Assembly: GCA_036490715.1 (NCBI GenBank)
Contig: DASXDL010000031.1
Span: 62,001 to 126,000, forward strand
Direction: 5' to 3'
DNA: 64,000 nucleotides
Source: FEN-1191 sp036490715
GTDB taxonomy: Bacteria; Pseudomonadota; Gammaproteobacteria; Steroidobacterales; Steroidobacteraceae
Part shown: positions 17,605 to 26,548 of the stretch, one piece after another
How the letters are laid out: every line of letters begins with the position of its first letter
Position numbering within the stretch: position 1 is the first letter of the stretch
The notes under the pieces: model-generated
Seen by the model: the letters and a program-made list of their open reading frames with translations, nothing else
Databases searched by the model: none
What the model was told of the DNA's origin: nothing
Made by a program: the position numbers and the translations under genes

Positions 17605-18846
17605 TTATCGAAGCAACGACAGGTCGACGGCGGCCGCCATGGCCGCGTAAGCCGCATCGGTACCGTGCAGGTGGTCACCGGGGTGATAGCCGTCCCGGAT
17701 CTGCGTGGGGTTGGCCGGATCGCGGACCACCTTGTCAAAATCGAGCACGCCATCAATCTCGCGATTACTGCGAATCCACGCGTTGACTCTCTGACGGATG
17801 GCCTCGCCCTCATCCGAATAATAGAAAGCGCCCGCGTAAGGCGTGATGGTCGCGACCAGCACCTTAAGTCCATGCGCATGGGCGCGGTCGATCAGCTGCC
17901 GGTAGCCGGCCATCAGGGAATCCGAGGTCGCTTTGCTGGGCGGCTGACTATTCTTGAGTACGTCGGCCATTGGTCCTTCAGGATGCCCGTAGGAGACTCC
18001 CAGGTCGTTCACGCCTTCGAAGATCACCAGCACCCGGACGCCGGGCACGGCGAGCACGTCGCGATCGAAACGAGCCAGGGCACTCTGCCCAGCCCCATCG
18101 GACAATACGCGGTTGCCGCTGATGCCCATGTTGACGACGCCCCAGCCGGGCCTTGTCTTGGTATTGAGTCGTTCGGCCAACCGATCGGGCCAGCGACGAT
18201 TGGCATCGACGGTCGAGCCCACGCCGTCGGATATCGAATCCCCGAGCACTACGAGGGCCTGTGCACCTTTGGGGCGCTCAACCTCGACACCTGAAATAAA
18301 GGCTCGCGATTGAATTGTCTGCTGCGGCGCGAAGGCTATGTCAGTGAAATCGCCCGGGTCGGAGACGAAAGCACTCTGCATCCCGGTCGCATGGCAGGTG
18401 CACGCCCCGGTTGCTTCCGGTAGGTACACGCTGATCGACAGGGTAGCGAGGTCCCGGATTTGCAGGGGTATCGGATCGCTTAGTAGCGGCGCACCGGCCG
18501 GGATGCTGACCGACGCCTGGCCATCGAACGTGACCGCGTGGTCGGATGCCGCCTTTATCGCGCCGCTTTCGTCTACCAACGCCAGTCGAGCGGCGCCGAT
18601 CAACAGCGGCTTGCCGCCGTATTCATTGGTGAAACGGATCCTGACGCGCCGGCCGCCGCCGCTGATGTGCACTACCTGACGGATCGTCACGTTTTCAAAC
18701 GAGGGCGTAGCCGGGAAGGGCCCGACGGCGGGGCTAGGAGGCAAGGGCGCCGCGCCCCAGGTCTGCATCCATTCCGCAGTGTGGCCGATTGAGCCTGCGC
18801 TCAGCGCCACCAACAGAAAGCACGCAAACTGAAATTTGCCTCTCAT
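17605..18846 (-). CDS. Exported SGNH/GDSL hydrolase
   Basis: A 413-residue exported hydrolase with a signal peptide (FACFLLVALSAGSIGHTAE). Start ATG 18846 is set by the strong GGAGGGGAG immediately upstream. An N-terminal beta-sandwich region (about 25-190) precedes the SGNH domain: block I VVLGDSISDG (Ser204), the Gly block NMGISGNRVL, the Asn block FEGVNDLG and block V DGYHPGDHLHG with the catalytic Asp/His. Similar two-domain enzymes are extracellular esterases or carbohydrate deacetylases. The substrate is not evident. Confidence 0.9.
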   Translation of the reverse strand: MRGKFQFACFLLVALSAGSIGHTAEWMQTWGAAPLPPSPAVGPFPATPSFENVTIRQVVHISGGGRRVRIRFTNEYGGKPLLIGAARLALVDESGAIKAASDHAVTFDGQASVSIPAGAPLLSDPIPLQIRDLATLSISVYLPEATGACTCHATGMQSAFVSDPGDFTDIAFAPQQTIQSRAFISGVEVERPKGAQALVVLGDSISDGVGSTVDANRRWPDRLAERLNTKTRPGWGVVNMGISGNRVLSDGAGQSALARFDRDVLAVPGVRVLVIFEGVNDLGVSYGHPEGPMADVLKNSQPPSKATSDSLMAGYRQLIDRAHAHGLKVLVATITPYAGAFYYSDEGEAIRQRVNAWIRSNREIDGVLDFDKVVRDPANPTQIRDGYHPGDHLHGTDAAYAAMAAAVDLSLLR

Positions 18847-18963
18847 GCTCCCCTCCCACCGCATCGCAAATAGACTAAGGCCGACCGCCTGACGACGTCA
18901 CGATGATGCCAGGCGAAGGCCCTGTTCCAATTCGCCACGGCAGCCAAGCCAAGCGTCGCCGCA

Positions 18964-19474
18964 TCAAGCATACGCCCAAACGATAGTGGGACTTCCTGCG
19001 GCTGCTGTGCTCGAGTGCGACAGACCCAGAACTCGGGCGGTGCTCGACAGGGCCTCCCGCATCCTGGCCAAAGGCAACTCCAGAACGAAGAAGGCGGCGC
19101 CTTTGCCCTCGCCGTCGCTGTGGGCTGACAGAGAGCCGCCCATTTCTTTGGCGGCGTTTACCGCGCTGTGAAGTCCAAAACCATAACCGTCAGGTTTAGT
19201 GGTGAAGCCGTGGTTAAAGATGTTATGGAGGTTGTTCGCGGCAATCCCCACGCCGTTGTCACTCACGCGGATCCTCACCCGGTCCGAAGACTGTGGCGAT
19301 ACCTGGATGACCATCCGCTTGTCGTGCGCCCCATCTTGAGTCATGGCTTCTTTGGCATTGCAGATGAGGTTGATGAGTATTTGCAGGACTTTGTGCCTCT
19401 TGACGAGCACGTCGTTCGCCTTCGGCGCGCTTGCCCAGACGCGATGTCTCCTCCGGCATTTTGTCCGCTGTCAT
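18964..19474 (-). pseudogene. Histidine kinase remnant, partner of H-NOX (DHp region deleted)
   Basis: The ATG at 19474 overlaps the H-NOX stop (ATGA) and opens a frame reading MTADKMPEETSRLGKRAEGERRARQ, like the coiled coil found at the start of H-NOX-linked kinases. After about 21 codons the readable protein jumps to another frame, giving VLVKRHKVLQILINLICNAKEAM and a complete HATPase domain (N-box as above, DNGVGI, GYGFGLH, GGSLSAHS). The His-containing dimerisation domain is missing between them. The two frames meet in the same bases (about 19396-19420), as expected from a deletion between short similar sequences. The ATP-binding half alone could still be translated from GTG 19410. Confidence 0.7.
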
Positions 19475-20027
19475 GAGTCGGGCGGCGCTTTTGAAAAGGT
19501 AAGTCCGAGGCGACAATTTGAATCGCCGCGGTGCATGCATTGGGGGTGTTGAATGCTGACGCTCTCGTTGAAATGTGCGGCCGCACCCTCGGTGAGCCCT
19601 TCTACCAGCGAGCACAGCTTGCGCTTGGAACGATAGTTCATGACCAGCGTGTCGGCTGACGAGGTATCGAACTCAAATACCGGTGTGTCGGCGCCCGGGT
19701 AAAGCTTGCGAACTTCCGGATGAATGATGCCATTGAGCGCCAGAACAAACTCCCGTGTGGATCGGTAGCTCTCAAAGAACACCGGATACTTCTTGTCCAG
19801 GAGCGGCATCGCTTTGACTCCGAACCAGCGGACGATGGCATTAGGCGGTTGCTTCAGCGCAGCGGAACCTGCGGCAATTAGTTTGCAGAAATCGGCATCC
19901 TGATAGTTGCCACAAGCGACGTGAAGCCTCCGTCAATTTGAGAGCTCTGAAGCCACTGATCCCAGGTATCGTCTCCAAATTCTTCCGTGATCACCTCCTC
20001 GAGCAGATTGAAAATTATTCCTATCAC
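19471..20027 (-). pseudogene. H-NOX (heme nitric oxide/oxygen binding) protein, frameshifted
   Basis: Read in two frames, this region gives a full-length H-NOX of about 184 residues. The N-terminus from GTG 20027 reads MIGIIFNLLEEVITEEFG..DDTWDQWLQSSQIDGGFTSL, matching the MKGIIFN start of the family. Near 19906 one base appears missing, and the protein continues in the next frame with YQDADFCKLIAAG, KQPPNAIVRWFGVKAMPLL, the heme-ligand His in LNGIIHPEVRKLYPGA, the propionate motif YRSKR and CMHRGDSNC. All heme-site residues are intact, so a single-base sequencing error or recent mutation is possible. It is followed by a damaged kinase. Confidence 0.75.
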
Positions 20028-20334
20028 GCAATCTAAATGGCCGCACTAAAGCCCTAAATCTCCTAAGAACCCGGCTGGGAAGCGCCGCAGTAGGAGGTCG
20101 GGATCGGGGAGATTTCTCTCGATACGGGCTTCCGGCTCCGACTCGGCGCTCCAGGACTCCCGTTGGATGCGGCTTGCGTGATTGTTGCTCTGCACAGCGG
20201 GACTCGGCGACCACCCTGGTCTCAGATTGGTCAATCGATGCGCGCGGATGAACCCGCTTTGCGATTGAACAGTGCGGCGGCTCAAATAGGGTTTGGTCTT
20301 ACGGCCGTGGCGACGACGACATGCGATAAAGCGC
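20028..20334. other. Intergenic region upstream of the protein kinase
   Basis: About 300 bases between the divergent H-NOX locus and the Ser/Thr kinase. Reading frames here do not resemble proteins. AGGAG occurs near 20060 on the minus strand, too far from GTG 20027 to serve it well. No operator or hairpin that I can support. Confidence 0.35.
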
Positions 20335-22296
20335 ATGTATAGCGTGGACCTTTGCACAAGCCGGGTGTCGGCCAACAAGCCTCGGCCCGTTCGGAAGATC
20401 AGGAAACAGCGTAGTCGCGTGAGCGCGCCCCCAAACCTCAGCAGTTTGCCCGCCGTTGAGCGCGCCCTCGGACAACCGCAGCCCGGGCCGGCCGCTGATG
20501 CGTTGCGAGCCGATCACGGCTCACAATTAGTCGACACCGAGGTCCACCGGCTGGAGCCCACAATCGGCAGCGCCGCGTCGATCGAGGATGCTCCGACGGT
20601 TCAGATGTTGTCTGTGCCACAGCAGCTTGCCGTCAAGAGCGTCATTGATGTGGAACTGCCAGCCGGCTGCGTACTGCGTGGCCGCTACGCACTAGAAAAG
20701 GTCATTGGGCGGGGCGGGTCTTCAATCATTTATCGCGCTGCAGACCTGAATCACGCATCACCCAAGGATGTGACAGCAAACGTAGTCGCTGTAAAGCTGC
20801 TGTGTTCGGAGCAGCGCTCCGATCCGCTGGCACTCGCGCGCCTGAAGCGCGAGTTTCGACAAATGCAATGTCTATCGCACGCGGGCATCGCCCGGGTGTT
20901 CGACCTCGATTGCGACGGTGACGTCTGGTTCATGAGCATGGAGCTGGTTGCCGGTCGGACCGTGAAGGCCTGGACGGAAACGCCCGGATCGCTGACGGAC
21001 GCGCTGAGAATCATTGGCGCGTGCTGCGAAGCACTCGAGCACGCGCACTCGCTCGGAATCGTTCATGGGGACCTCAAACCTTCCAACGTCATGGTGGCCG
21101 ACAATGGCGCGGTAAAGCTCATAGACTTTGGGTCGGCACCCAGTCGAAGCGGCCCGTTCGCTGCGGATTCGGATCCAAATCGTGCCGCTACGCCGTTGTA
21201 CGCGAGTCCAAGAGTACTTGCGGGCTATATCGCGGAGCCGCGCGACGACGTTTTCAGTCTCGCGTGCTTGACCTATAGCATTCTTAGCGGGGGCCAGCAT
21301 CCATTTGGTATGCGCCCCTCGCTCGAGGACGGTCGAGCGAAGTCGGCTCCGACCTACGTTCGTGCGATTCCGGCCACGCTCTTCGAGGTCATCGAACGCA
21401 GCCTGTCCGCCGAGCCCGAGCGGCGACCGGCGTCAGTCGCCGAATTTCTGCGCGAGCTGACCGATGCCGACCGCCGTCGCCGCGCGGAGGCGGGCGACGC
21501 CGCAATCCCGGCACGCGGCAGCGGCGGCGCGATGCATCATTTAGACCTAACAACGAACGCGCCCGATACGGTGTCGCGTTCGAGATTGCCGACCGTGTTC
21601 AGCAAAGCGCTTCTGGGTGAGCGGGGATCTACGACAACCCGTGCGACTCGGATTGCGCTGGCGGCGCTTTACAGGGTCGGCGGCAGTCGCGGTTCCTATC
21701 GGCGGGCTCAGCCTTTCGTGGGGCTGATGGCGCTTGTGTTCGCAGTTGTTGGTTTCGCGGTCTCGTTTCGGCTCGCCACACACCGACACGTGTTGCCTAC
21801 CGCAGAGTCACGGGCCCAAGCTTCGGTCATGCCTCCTGAAGAGGAGGCGACGGCTGCTGCCCAAGGCGAAGCGCCCTCGACACCGAGCGCGATTCTCAAT
21901 GGCTCCGGGACTATTGCGTTCGAAGCGTCGACGATCCATGCGAGTGCACTGCAATCCCTGGTCGCTATCTCTGTGAAGCGGCTGCACGCCACAAAAAGCC
22001 GCGGCGCATTCGAGTGGCGGGTCGAGCAGGGCACGGCGCATCCTGGCGTTGATTATCAACGGGTGGAACCCCAGCGGGTCGGATTTAATGAAGGACAAGA
22101 GGTCAGAACCCTGTTTATACCGTTGATCAACAGTCGCGCGATGGTGCTACCGCATGGCACTCGCACCTTTACCGTGACGCTGGAGCAGGTGGCGGGCGGT
22201 CCAGCGCTGGGTCGTGTCGCGCGTGTAACGGTGGCGATCGATCCACCGCCGACCTTAAGCCGCCCGCGTATCTTCCAGGCCCGGGCCGAGCAATAG
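20335..22296 (+). CDS. Membrane Ser/Thr protein kinase with C-terminal Calx-beta domain
   Basis: A 653-residue protein if started at ATG 20335 (TTG 20293 is also possible). After about 110 disordered residues comes a Hanks-type kinase domain: glycine loop VIGRGGSSIIYRA, VAVKLL, the LKREF Glu, catalytic loop HGDLKPSN (Gly replaces the usual Arg) and IDFG. One hydrophobic segment follows (GLMALVFAVVGFAVSF, near residue 470). The outer part, about 530-645, reads as a Calx-beta domain (GTIAFEASTI, GVDYQRVEPQRVGF, VRTLFIPLI, GTRTFTVTL). Calx-beta domains normally bind calcium in adhesins or exchangers, so the periplasmic part may be a sensor. Loss of the HRD Arg suggests it needs no activation-loop phosphorylation. 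Confidence 0.88.
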   Translation: MYSVDLCTSRVSANKPRPVRKIRKQRSRVSAPPNLSSLPAVERALGQPQPGPAADALRADHGSQLVDTEVHRLEPTIGSAASIEDAPTVQMLSVPQQLAVKSVIDVELPAGCVLRGRYALEKVIGRGGSSIIYRAADLNHASPKDVTANVVAVKLLCSEQRSDPLALARLKREFRQMQCLSHAGIARVFDLDCDGDVWFMSMELVAGRTVKAWTETPGSLTDALRIIGACCEALEHAHSLGIVHGDLKPSNVMVADNGAVKLIDFGSAPSRSGPFAADSDPNRAATPLYASPRVLAGYIAEPRDDVFSLACLTYSILSGGQHPFGMRPSLEDGRAKSAPTYVRAIPATLFEVIERSLSAEPERRPASVAEFLRELTDADRRRRAEAGDAAIPARGSGGAMHHLDLTTNAPDTVSRSRLPTVFSKALLGERGSTTTRATRIALAALYRVGGSRGSYRRAQPFVGLMALVFAVVGFAVSFRLATHRHVLPTAESRAQASVMPPEEEATAAAQGEAPSTPSAILNGSGTIAFEASTIHASALQSLVAISVKRLHATKSRGAFEWRVEQGTAHPGVDYQRVEPQRVGFNEGQEVRTLFIPLINSRAMVLPHGTRTFTVTLEQVAGGPALGRVARVTVAIDPPPTLSRPRIFQARAEQ

Positions 22297-22328
22297 AAAA
22301 CGCCGGCAACTGTTCACGACCGTACGAT

Positions 22329-22724
22329 CTATCTCCGGCTACTCACAAACGAATATCCGATATAAATCAGTAGCACGGAGGCCGCTAATACTTCTGCGAT
22401 GATCGTGGCGTTCATCGCGATCGAATGAGCTCCGATAGGAGCGACCACATAGTGGTCCAGGCCGCCGAATCCCAACAGCGCGTAGATCGCGATCGCGATG
22501 GAGCCATAAGCCTGCGAGACATTCCGGTATAGCCAATATCCCAAAGCGCCAATCGCCGCGATTCCACACCACGACAGATACACACCGAGAGGGGTGATCC
22601 ATTTTGGGAGATTGGGATAACTCTGGATGTAGACGGCATTGTGGACGAAATGAAGAAGGCTGGCCGCTCCATACACTGTGACGAGAACCAGCACCATGCG
22701 TTCGCGTTTCAATGGAAGGGTCAT
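22329..22724 (-). CDS. Small four-helix membrane protein of unknown function
   Basis: A 131-residue protein with four hydrophobic segments (VLVLVTVYGAASLLHFVHNAVY, VYLSWCGIAAIGALGYWL, SIAIAIYALLGFGGLDHYVV, IIAEVLAASVLLIYIGY). Several His and Tyr lie at helix ends, which could suggest cofactor binding, but no family is recognised. Start ATG 22724 gives a charged N-terminus (KRER) before the first helix. Convergent with the kinase gene. Confidence 0.7.
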   Translation of the reverse strand: MTLPLKRERMVLVLVTVYGAASLLHFVHNAVYIQSYPNLPKWITPLGVYLSWCGIAAIGALGYWLYRNVSQAYGSIAIAIYALLGFGGLDHYVVAPIGAHSIAMNATIIAEVLAASVLLIYIGYSFVSSRR

Positions 22725-22746
22725 CGTCTGGTGCCCACCGCTTTGC

Positions 22747-22941
22747 CTATCCGGCCAGTAGCCGATCGATAGCCGCCAGTAGCTGCTTGTGCTCTTTCGC
22801 GCTGTTGACGGGATAGCGATTAAAGGTGTCGCCGACAGTGAGATCGGCAAAAATGCCCGCTGGATCGTCGTGGAAATGCAGGAAGGATTTCGATCTGTGA
22901 CGCCTGACTCTAAGTCCCGCTCGTTCTAAATCGGGGCGCAC
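22747..22941 (-). CDS. Small conserved-type protein of unknown function
   Basis: A roughly 64-residue basic, soluble protein reading RRHRSKSFLHFHDDPAGIF, then DLTVGDTFNRYPVNSAKE and a terminal amphipathic helix. Its base composition and codon use look like a gene. The start is uncertain: GTG 22941 is used, but the frame stays open to 23088, inside the cupin gene. It lies in the same direction as the cupin and membrane-protein genes and may belong to their operon. Confidence 0.5.
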   Translation of the reverse strand: MRPDLERAGLRVRRHRSKSFLHFHDDPAGIFADLTVGDTFNRYPVNSAKEHKQLLAAIDRLLAG

Positions 22942-22976
22942 CTCAACTGGGCGCGACGCCTCCGATATCGCTCCTC

Positions 22977-23492
22977 TCAGCGCATCAACTCCAGCGGCTG
23001 TGGGAGTTTCGCCAGCAACTCCTCGCCAAACACTGCGGCGATATGAAAGAAGGCCATGCGCGCGACCTGGTCGGAGCGGTTCTCCCACGCATGTAGCGTG
23101 CCGCGCTGGACGACGACATCGCTCTTCTTCAAAACGAGCTCACTGTCGTCGAGTACCAACACGACCTGCCCCTCGATGACGACGGCGTAATCGAGCGTCT
23201 GGGTACGGTGCATTACTGTGCGCTTGCCGCCCATATGCGGCGGGTAGATATCGATCAGGCGCATCAGATGTCCGCTCGCCGGCATGATCGTGAACTCGCG
23301 CTCCGTCGGTTCGCGTGTCTCGAGCGAAGTGAGGACGGGTACCGTCTTCGTGACATTCCACATTTCGAAAAAGTCCGCGCCGACCTTGCGGCCCTGCATT
23401 GGATGATTCTGGGGCGGCGTGCCGTCGGACAGTACGACGGACTTGCCGCTGGGATCGTGGCCGGTGACGACGCGGCGAACGGGGTTGGACAT
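22977..23492 (-). CDS. Cupin domain protein
   Basis: A 171-residue protein with one cupin barrel in its C-terminal half. Motif 1 is visible around GGKRTVMHRTQTLDYAVVIEGQVVLVLDD, and motif 2 around VVQRGTLHAWENRSDQVARM. The N-terminal part (RRVVTGHDPSGKSVVLSDGTPP) matches the layout of cupins of unknown substrate found near aromatic or ester degradation genes. The metal-binding His set looks complete enough (HRT, H of LHAW). ATG 23492 is preferred over the longer frame from 23627. It lies 44 bases downstream of the dienelactone hydrolase stop in the same direction. Confidence 0.85.
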   Translation of the reverse strand: MSNPVRRVVTGHDPSGKSVVLSDGTPPQNHPMQGRKVGADFFEMWNVTKTVPVLTSLETREPTEREFTIMPASGHLMRLIDIYPPHMGGKRTVMHRTQTLDYAVVIEGQVVLVLDDSELVLKKSDVVVQRGTLHAWENRSDQVARMAFFHIAAVFGEELLAKLPQPLELMR

Positions 23493-23536
23493 TGCGCTCG
23501 GCTCCTGAAGTCCTGGTCGCAACAATCCTTGCAAAC

Positions 23537-24415
23537 CTACACGAGGGATTTTTTGAACAGATCGAGCATTCTTCCCCACGCCTTTTCTGCCTGGCCTTCG
23601 TTGTAGACGGCGCTGTCGGGTGGACACCAGCCATGCATGGTGCCGGCATACACCTCGATCTCGGTGGCTAACTTTGCCTTGGCAAAGCTCTCACGCAGCA
23701 CATTCTTGGCTTCGGGCTGCTTCTCATCGTCGTTGGCCGCGATCGCTATCAACGCGGCCGCTTTCATCGACGGGATGAGAAGGTGAGGGCTGTCGGGAGT
23801 GTTCGACACCAGATTGGCGCCATGAAACGATGCGAGCGCCCCCACGCGACTCGGAAACGTGGCGGCAGTTCGAAACGCTATCGGGCCGCCCATGCAGTAG
23901 CCGGTGGTAGCAAGCTTGCGCTTGCGATCGACGGATGCCTGCTGGTCCAGATACGGAATGAATGCGCGAGCATCTGTCTGCTGTGTCGCGGGGGTCAGTG
24001 ACTGCATCATGCCCATCAGGGTATTGCGAGTAGCTTCATCCTGAAAACTGGCGCCAGGCGGCACAACCGGGGCGCGCTTGATGCGATAGAAAGGATTGGG
24101 AACCAGTACCGTGTAGCCCGCCTCGGCCAAGCGCCTGCCCATCATGCGAAAGGCCGGTCGTAATCCAAAGATATCCGGCCACATCAAAACACCGGCGGAC
24201 TTGCCGCTGGCCGGATGCACCAGATAGGCATCGGCGCTGCCATCGGCTGTCTTGATCTCGACATCGCTTTCCACGACCTCGGCCGCATTGGCGACGGTCG
24301 GCAGCATCATCGTCAGTCCGGCGCCCACGGAGAGCGCGGCAAATTGCCGGCGCGAGACCACATCGGCGCGGCGGGAGTAGCTCAGCATGTCGCGGAAAGA
24401 ATCCTGATCACACAT
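23537..24415 (-). CDS. Exported dienelactone hydrolase family protein
   Basis: A 292-residue alpha/beta hydrolase with a Tat-type signal (VSRRQFAALSVGAGL). The family nucleophile is the Cys in GYCMGG, followed by the late MHGWCPPD segment with the catalytic His. Family members hydrolyse dienelactone or other small esters/lactones. Start ATG 24415 is supported by AGGAG about 8 bases upstream. A cupin gene follows immediately, so the two are probably an operon. Export by Tat is an inference from the twin Arg and hydrophobic stretch. Confidence 0.88.
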   Translation of the reverse strand: MCDQDSFRDMLSYSRRADVVSRRQFAALSVGAGLTMMLPTVANAAEVVESDVEIKTADGSADAYLVHPASGKSAGVLMWPDIFGLRPAFRMMGRRLAEAGYTVLVPNPFYRIKRAPVVPPGASFQDEATRNTLMGMMQSLTPATQQTDARAFIPYLDQQASVDRKRKLATTGYCMGGPIAFRTAATFPSRVGALASFHGANLVSNTPDSPHLLIPSMKAAALIAIAANDDEKQPEAKNVLRESFAKAKLATEIEVYAGTMHGWCPPDSAVYNEGQAEKAWGRMLDLFKKSLV

Positions 24416-24615
24416 ACGAATTACTCCTCTTGGTTGACGGCTTGATGCTCTCTGTCTATCACGCCGGCCCACGTACCTTAGATTCTGGCGTCCCAGACAG
24501 CAGGGCTTGGCGCCGCAATGGCGAGCCAACCGCCGTAATATATTCCTGCTATCTATTGCCGGCGCATAGAATACGGCAAGCCAAGCAGGTACCCACAGAA
24601 GTCAGGAGTCAGACA

Positions 24616-25065
24616 ATGGTCAGCGCACCCTCAAGATTTGCACTTCCAGCATGTCTGTTAATGGCGGCATTCTGGGTAACACCCTCTCTGGCGGCGGAAT
24701 CCTTCAAGGTGCCGCTCACCGGTTCCGAGCAGGTGCCGCCCGTGGACACCGCGGGCAAGGGTATGGCAACTATTTCGTATGATCCGGCGACTCATGTTGT
24801 CAGCTGGACCATCACCTACAGCGGCCTGTCGGGGCCAGTGACCATGGCCCACTTCCATGGGCCGGCCCCGAAGGGGCAAAACGCCGGCGTGCAGATCTGG
24901 CTTACGAAGCAGGGAAGCCCCGCGGAGAACCCGATCAAGGGACAGGCGACACTCACAGCCGATCAGGCTAAGGATTTTTCCGCGGGTACGTGGTACGTCA
25001 ATCTGCATACTCAGGCGCACCCCGGCGGAGAGATCCGCGGTCAGGTCGTGCCCCCCAAACACTAA
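24616..25065 (+). CDS. Exported CHRD domain protein
   Basis: A 149-residue exported protein with a signal peptide (LPACLLMAAFWVTPSLAAE) and a single CHRD domain: PLTGSEQVPPVDTAGKG, WTITYSGLSGP, AHFHGPAPKGQNAGV and the closing WYVNLHTQAHPGGEIRGQV. CHRD domains were first seen in chordin and are widespread in bacterial secreted proteins; the molecular role in bacteria is not established. ATG 24616 has AGGAG upstream. The gene is convergent with the cytochrome b561 gene, 6 bases apart. Confidence 0.92.
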   Translation: MVSAPSRFALPACLLMAAFWVTPSLAAESFKVPLTGSEQVPPVDTAGKGMATISYDPATHVVSWTITYSGLSGPVTMAHFHGPAPKGQNAGVQIWLTKQGSPAENPIKGQATLTADQAKDFSAGTWYVNLHTQAHPGGEIRGQVVPPKH

Positions 25066-25071
25066 TACTCG

Positions 25072-25734
25072 TTAGAGGATCCTCGCGAGGAGGGCTGTTG
25101 CGAGAGCGCTGCAGCCAAGTAGGATCACGGCGCGCGCGCGACCTGACATGCGTGGCGGCGGAACGCTCGCGGGTAGGGCCTTCCAACCGCTGATCATCGG
25201 CCACAGCAGATTTTGACCCTTGATTGCTGCATAGGCCACGATGGCCAATACGTGCAGCACTATAGCGACCAGCAATGCGTCCCAGAGTATGGCGTGAAGC
25301 GACGTGATCGCGTTGGCCACCGGCGCTGACACCCATTCGGTCAGAGGTCCTTCGTTGGCCACGTCATTGGCCACATACAGGCCTGTCAAGCTCTCTCCCA
25401 GCAACAGCGCCAGCAGGAACAACACCATCCAACCGCCGGCCGGATTGTGCCCCGCGTATTGATCGGCCTCGCGGCGAAACGAGTTCACCAAGTGCCGGGC
25501 CGCCATCTGCGGAACCACAAAGAAGTCCAAAAAGCGCGCGCTCGAGCTGCCAAAGAACCCCCACAGGATGCGAAACAGGACTAGTGCCAGCAGTCCGTCG
25601 CCCACTCTTATGTGCCAGCCCATCCAGTTTAGCCGCCAGGTGAAGTAGGCTGCCATCACCAGCAGCACGGTTGCCCAGTGGAACAAGCGTGTTGGAAAGT
25701 CCCAGACAAGAACGATCCGCGTCGGCTCAGTCAT
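25072..25734 (-). CDS. Cytochrome b561-type membrane cytochrome
   Basis: A 220-residue diheme membrane protein of the Ni/Fe-hydrogenase b-type/cytochrome b561 family. The start VLVWDFPTRLFHWATVLLV carries the first heme His (H19). Further His residues lie in WMGWHIRVGDGLLALVLFRILWG, ITSLHAILWDALLVAIVLHVLAI and the C-terminal helices. It probably shuttles electrons between quinol and a periplasmic partner. No partner oxidoreductase or c-type cytochrome is adjacent, so the partner is unknown. Confidence 0.9.
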   Translation of the reverse strand: MTEPTRIVLVWDFPTRLFHWATVLLVMAAYFTWRLNWMGWHIRVGDGLLALVLFRILWGFFGSSSARFLDFFVVPQMAARHLVNSFRREADQYAGHNPAGGWMVLFLLALLLGESLTGLYVANDVANEGPLTEWVSAPVANAITSLHAILWDALLVAIVLHVLAIVAYAAIKGQNLLWPMISGWKALPASVPPPRMSGRARAVILLGCSALATALLARIL

Positions 25735-25776
25735 TTTTCGCGACGAACATCCTGAACGTTGTTACGCACAACCACG

Positions 25777-26040
25777 CTACACAAGTCCACGCACGATCTC
25801 CAAGATAGTTGGCACGACAAAAAATGTCGTCAACCAGAAGCCTAAAAATAACTCCCTAGTCGAGAAGCTGCGGCGCGAGAACTCTTTTGCATTCGAATGC
25901 CCTAATAGCTCCCCTAACGTATAGCAAGCGCAAATGCGTTCCCCTCGCGTTTGCCAGATCCTCCAATTGCTTGCTGCCCACCGAAGAAGTGCACAGAAAA
26001 GGTTAGGAACATGCTGGTGGGCCTCCACAAGAGACTTCAT
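25777..26040 (-). CDS. Possible small membrane protein
   Basis: An 87-residue frame in an AT-richer patch. The C-terminal third is hydrophobic (FLGFWLTTFFVVPTILEIV) and could be one membrane helix; the N-terminus has several Cys and Trp. No clear ribosome site before ATG 26040, and its start overlaps the next upstream frame by 38 bases. I recognise no family. Confidence 0.4.
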   Translation of the reverse strand: MKSLVEAHQHVPNLFCALLRWAASNWRIWQTRGERICACYTLGELLGHSNAKEFSRRSFSTRELFLGFWLTTFFVVPTILEIVRGLV

Positions 26041-26419
26041 TCGCGCAAGCTACAGCCGGTCCGTACGGTATTTGCCATTCACGACGGAAGCGGTAGGCCG
26101 GCCAAGCCAACAGATTCCAGTGATTAATGGACGTGGTGCGTATTAGGACTGCATTCTGTGCCCCACAGTAGATTTGATAATGGTTGAAATCCTGCTCGAC
26201 GACTTGAAAATCCCTGCCCTTGAAGTACATTGTGGAGTCCCACCATTTGTGATCGGAGCTCTCGAAGTCGGCGTCGATATCTATGCCGTGAAGCCAGGCA
26301 GCGTAACCCGTGAAGAGCACTAGAATCGCACCCGCCGCACGACGTAGAACTCGAGCGGTAGGATTTGGGAGGACGTCCAAGCGTTTAATGAGCGAATCGC
26401 AGTGGCGGTTGCCTACCAA
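26003..26419 (-). CDS. Possible membrane-anchored protein
   Basis: A 138-residue frame with one hydrophobic segment near residues 27-43 (AAGAILVLFTGYAAWLHG) followed by a soluble domain rich in Asp, Trp and aromatic residues (DHKWWDSTMYFKGRDFQVV). The first codon is TTG, so the true start is uncertain. It looks like a single-pass anchored protein. It lies in the AT-richer patch between cytochrome b561 and ybiT. No family recognised. Confidence 0.5.
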   Translation of the reverse strand: MVGNRHCDSLIKRLDVLPNPTARVLRRAAGAILVLFTGYAAWLHGIDIDADFESSDHKWWDSTMYFKGRDFQVVEQDFNHYQIYCGAQNAVLIRTTSINHWNLLAWPAYRFRREWQIPYGPAVACANEVSCGGPPACS

Positions 26420-26548
26420 CAGCTGAAAGCGCAGTTGCCCGCGCGGTCTCTTCTCTGATTATCCCCCCAACCCCAAGCCCACTACACGAATGAACCAACG
26501 CCGATGTGCAAATCCGCTTTGTTTGGCATCTCATAGCCGGCGATCCGC

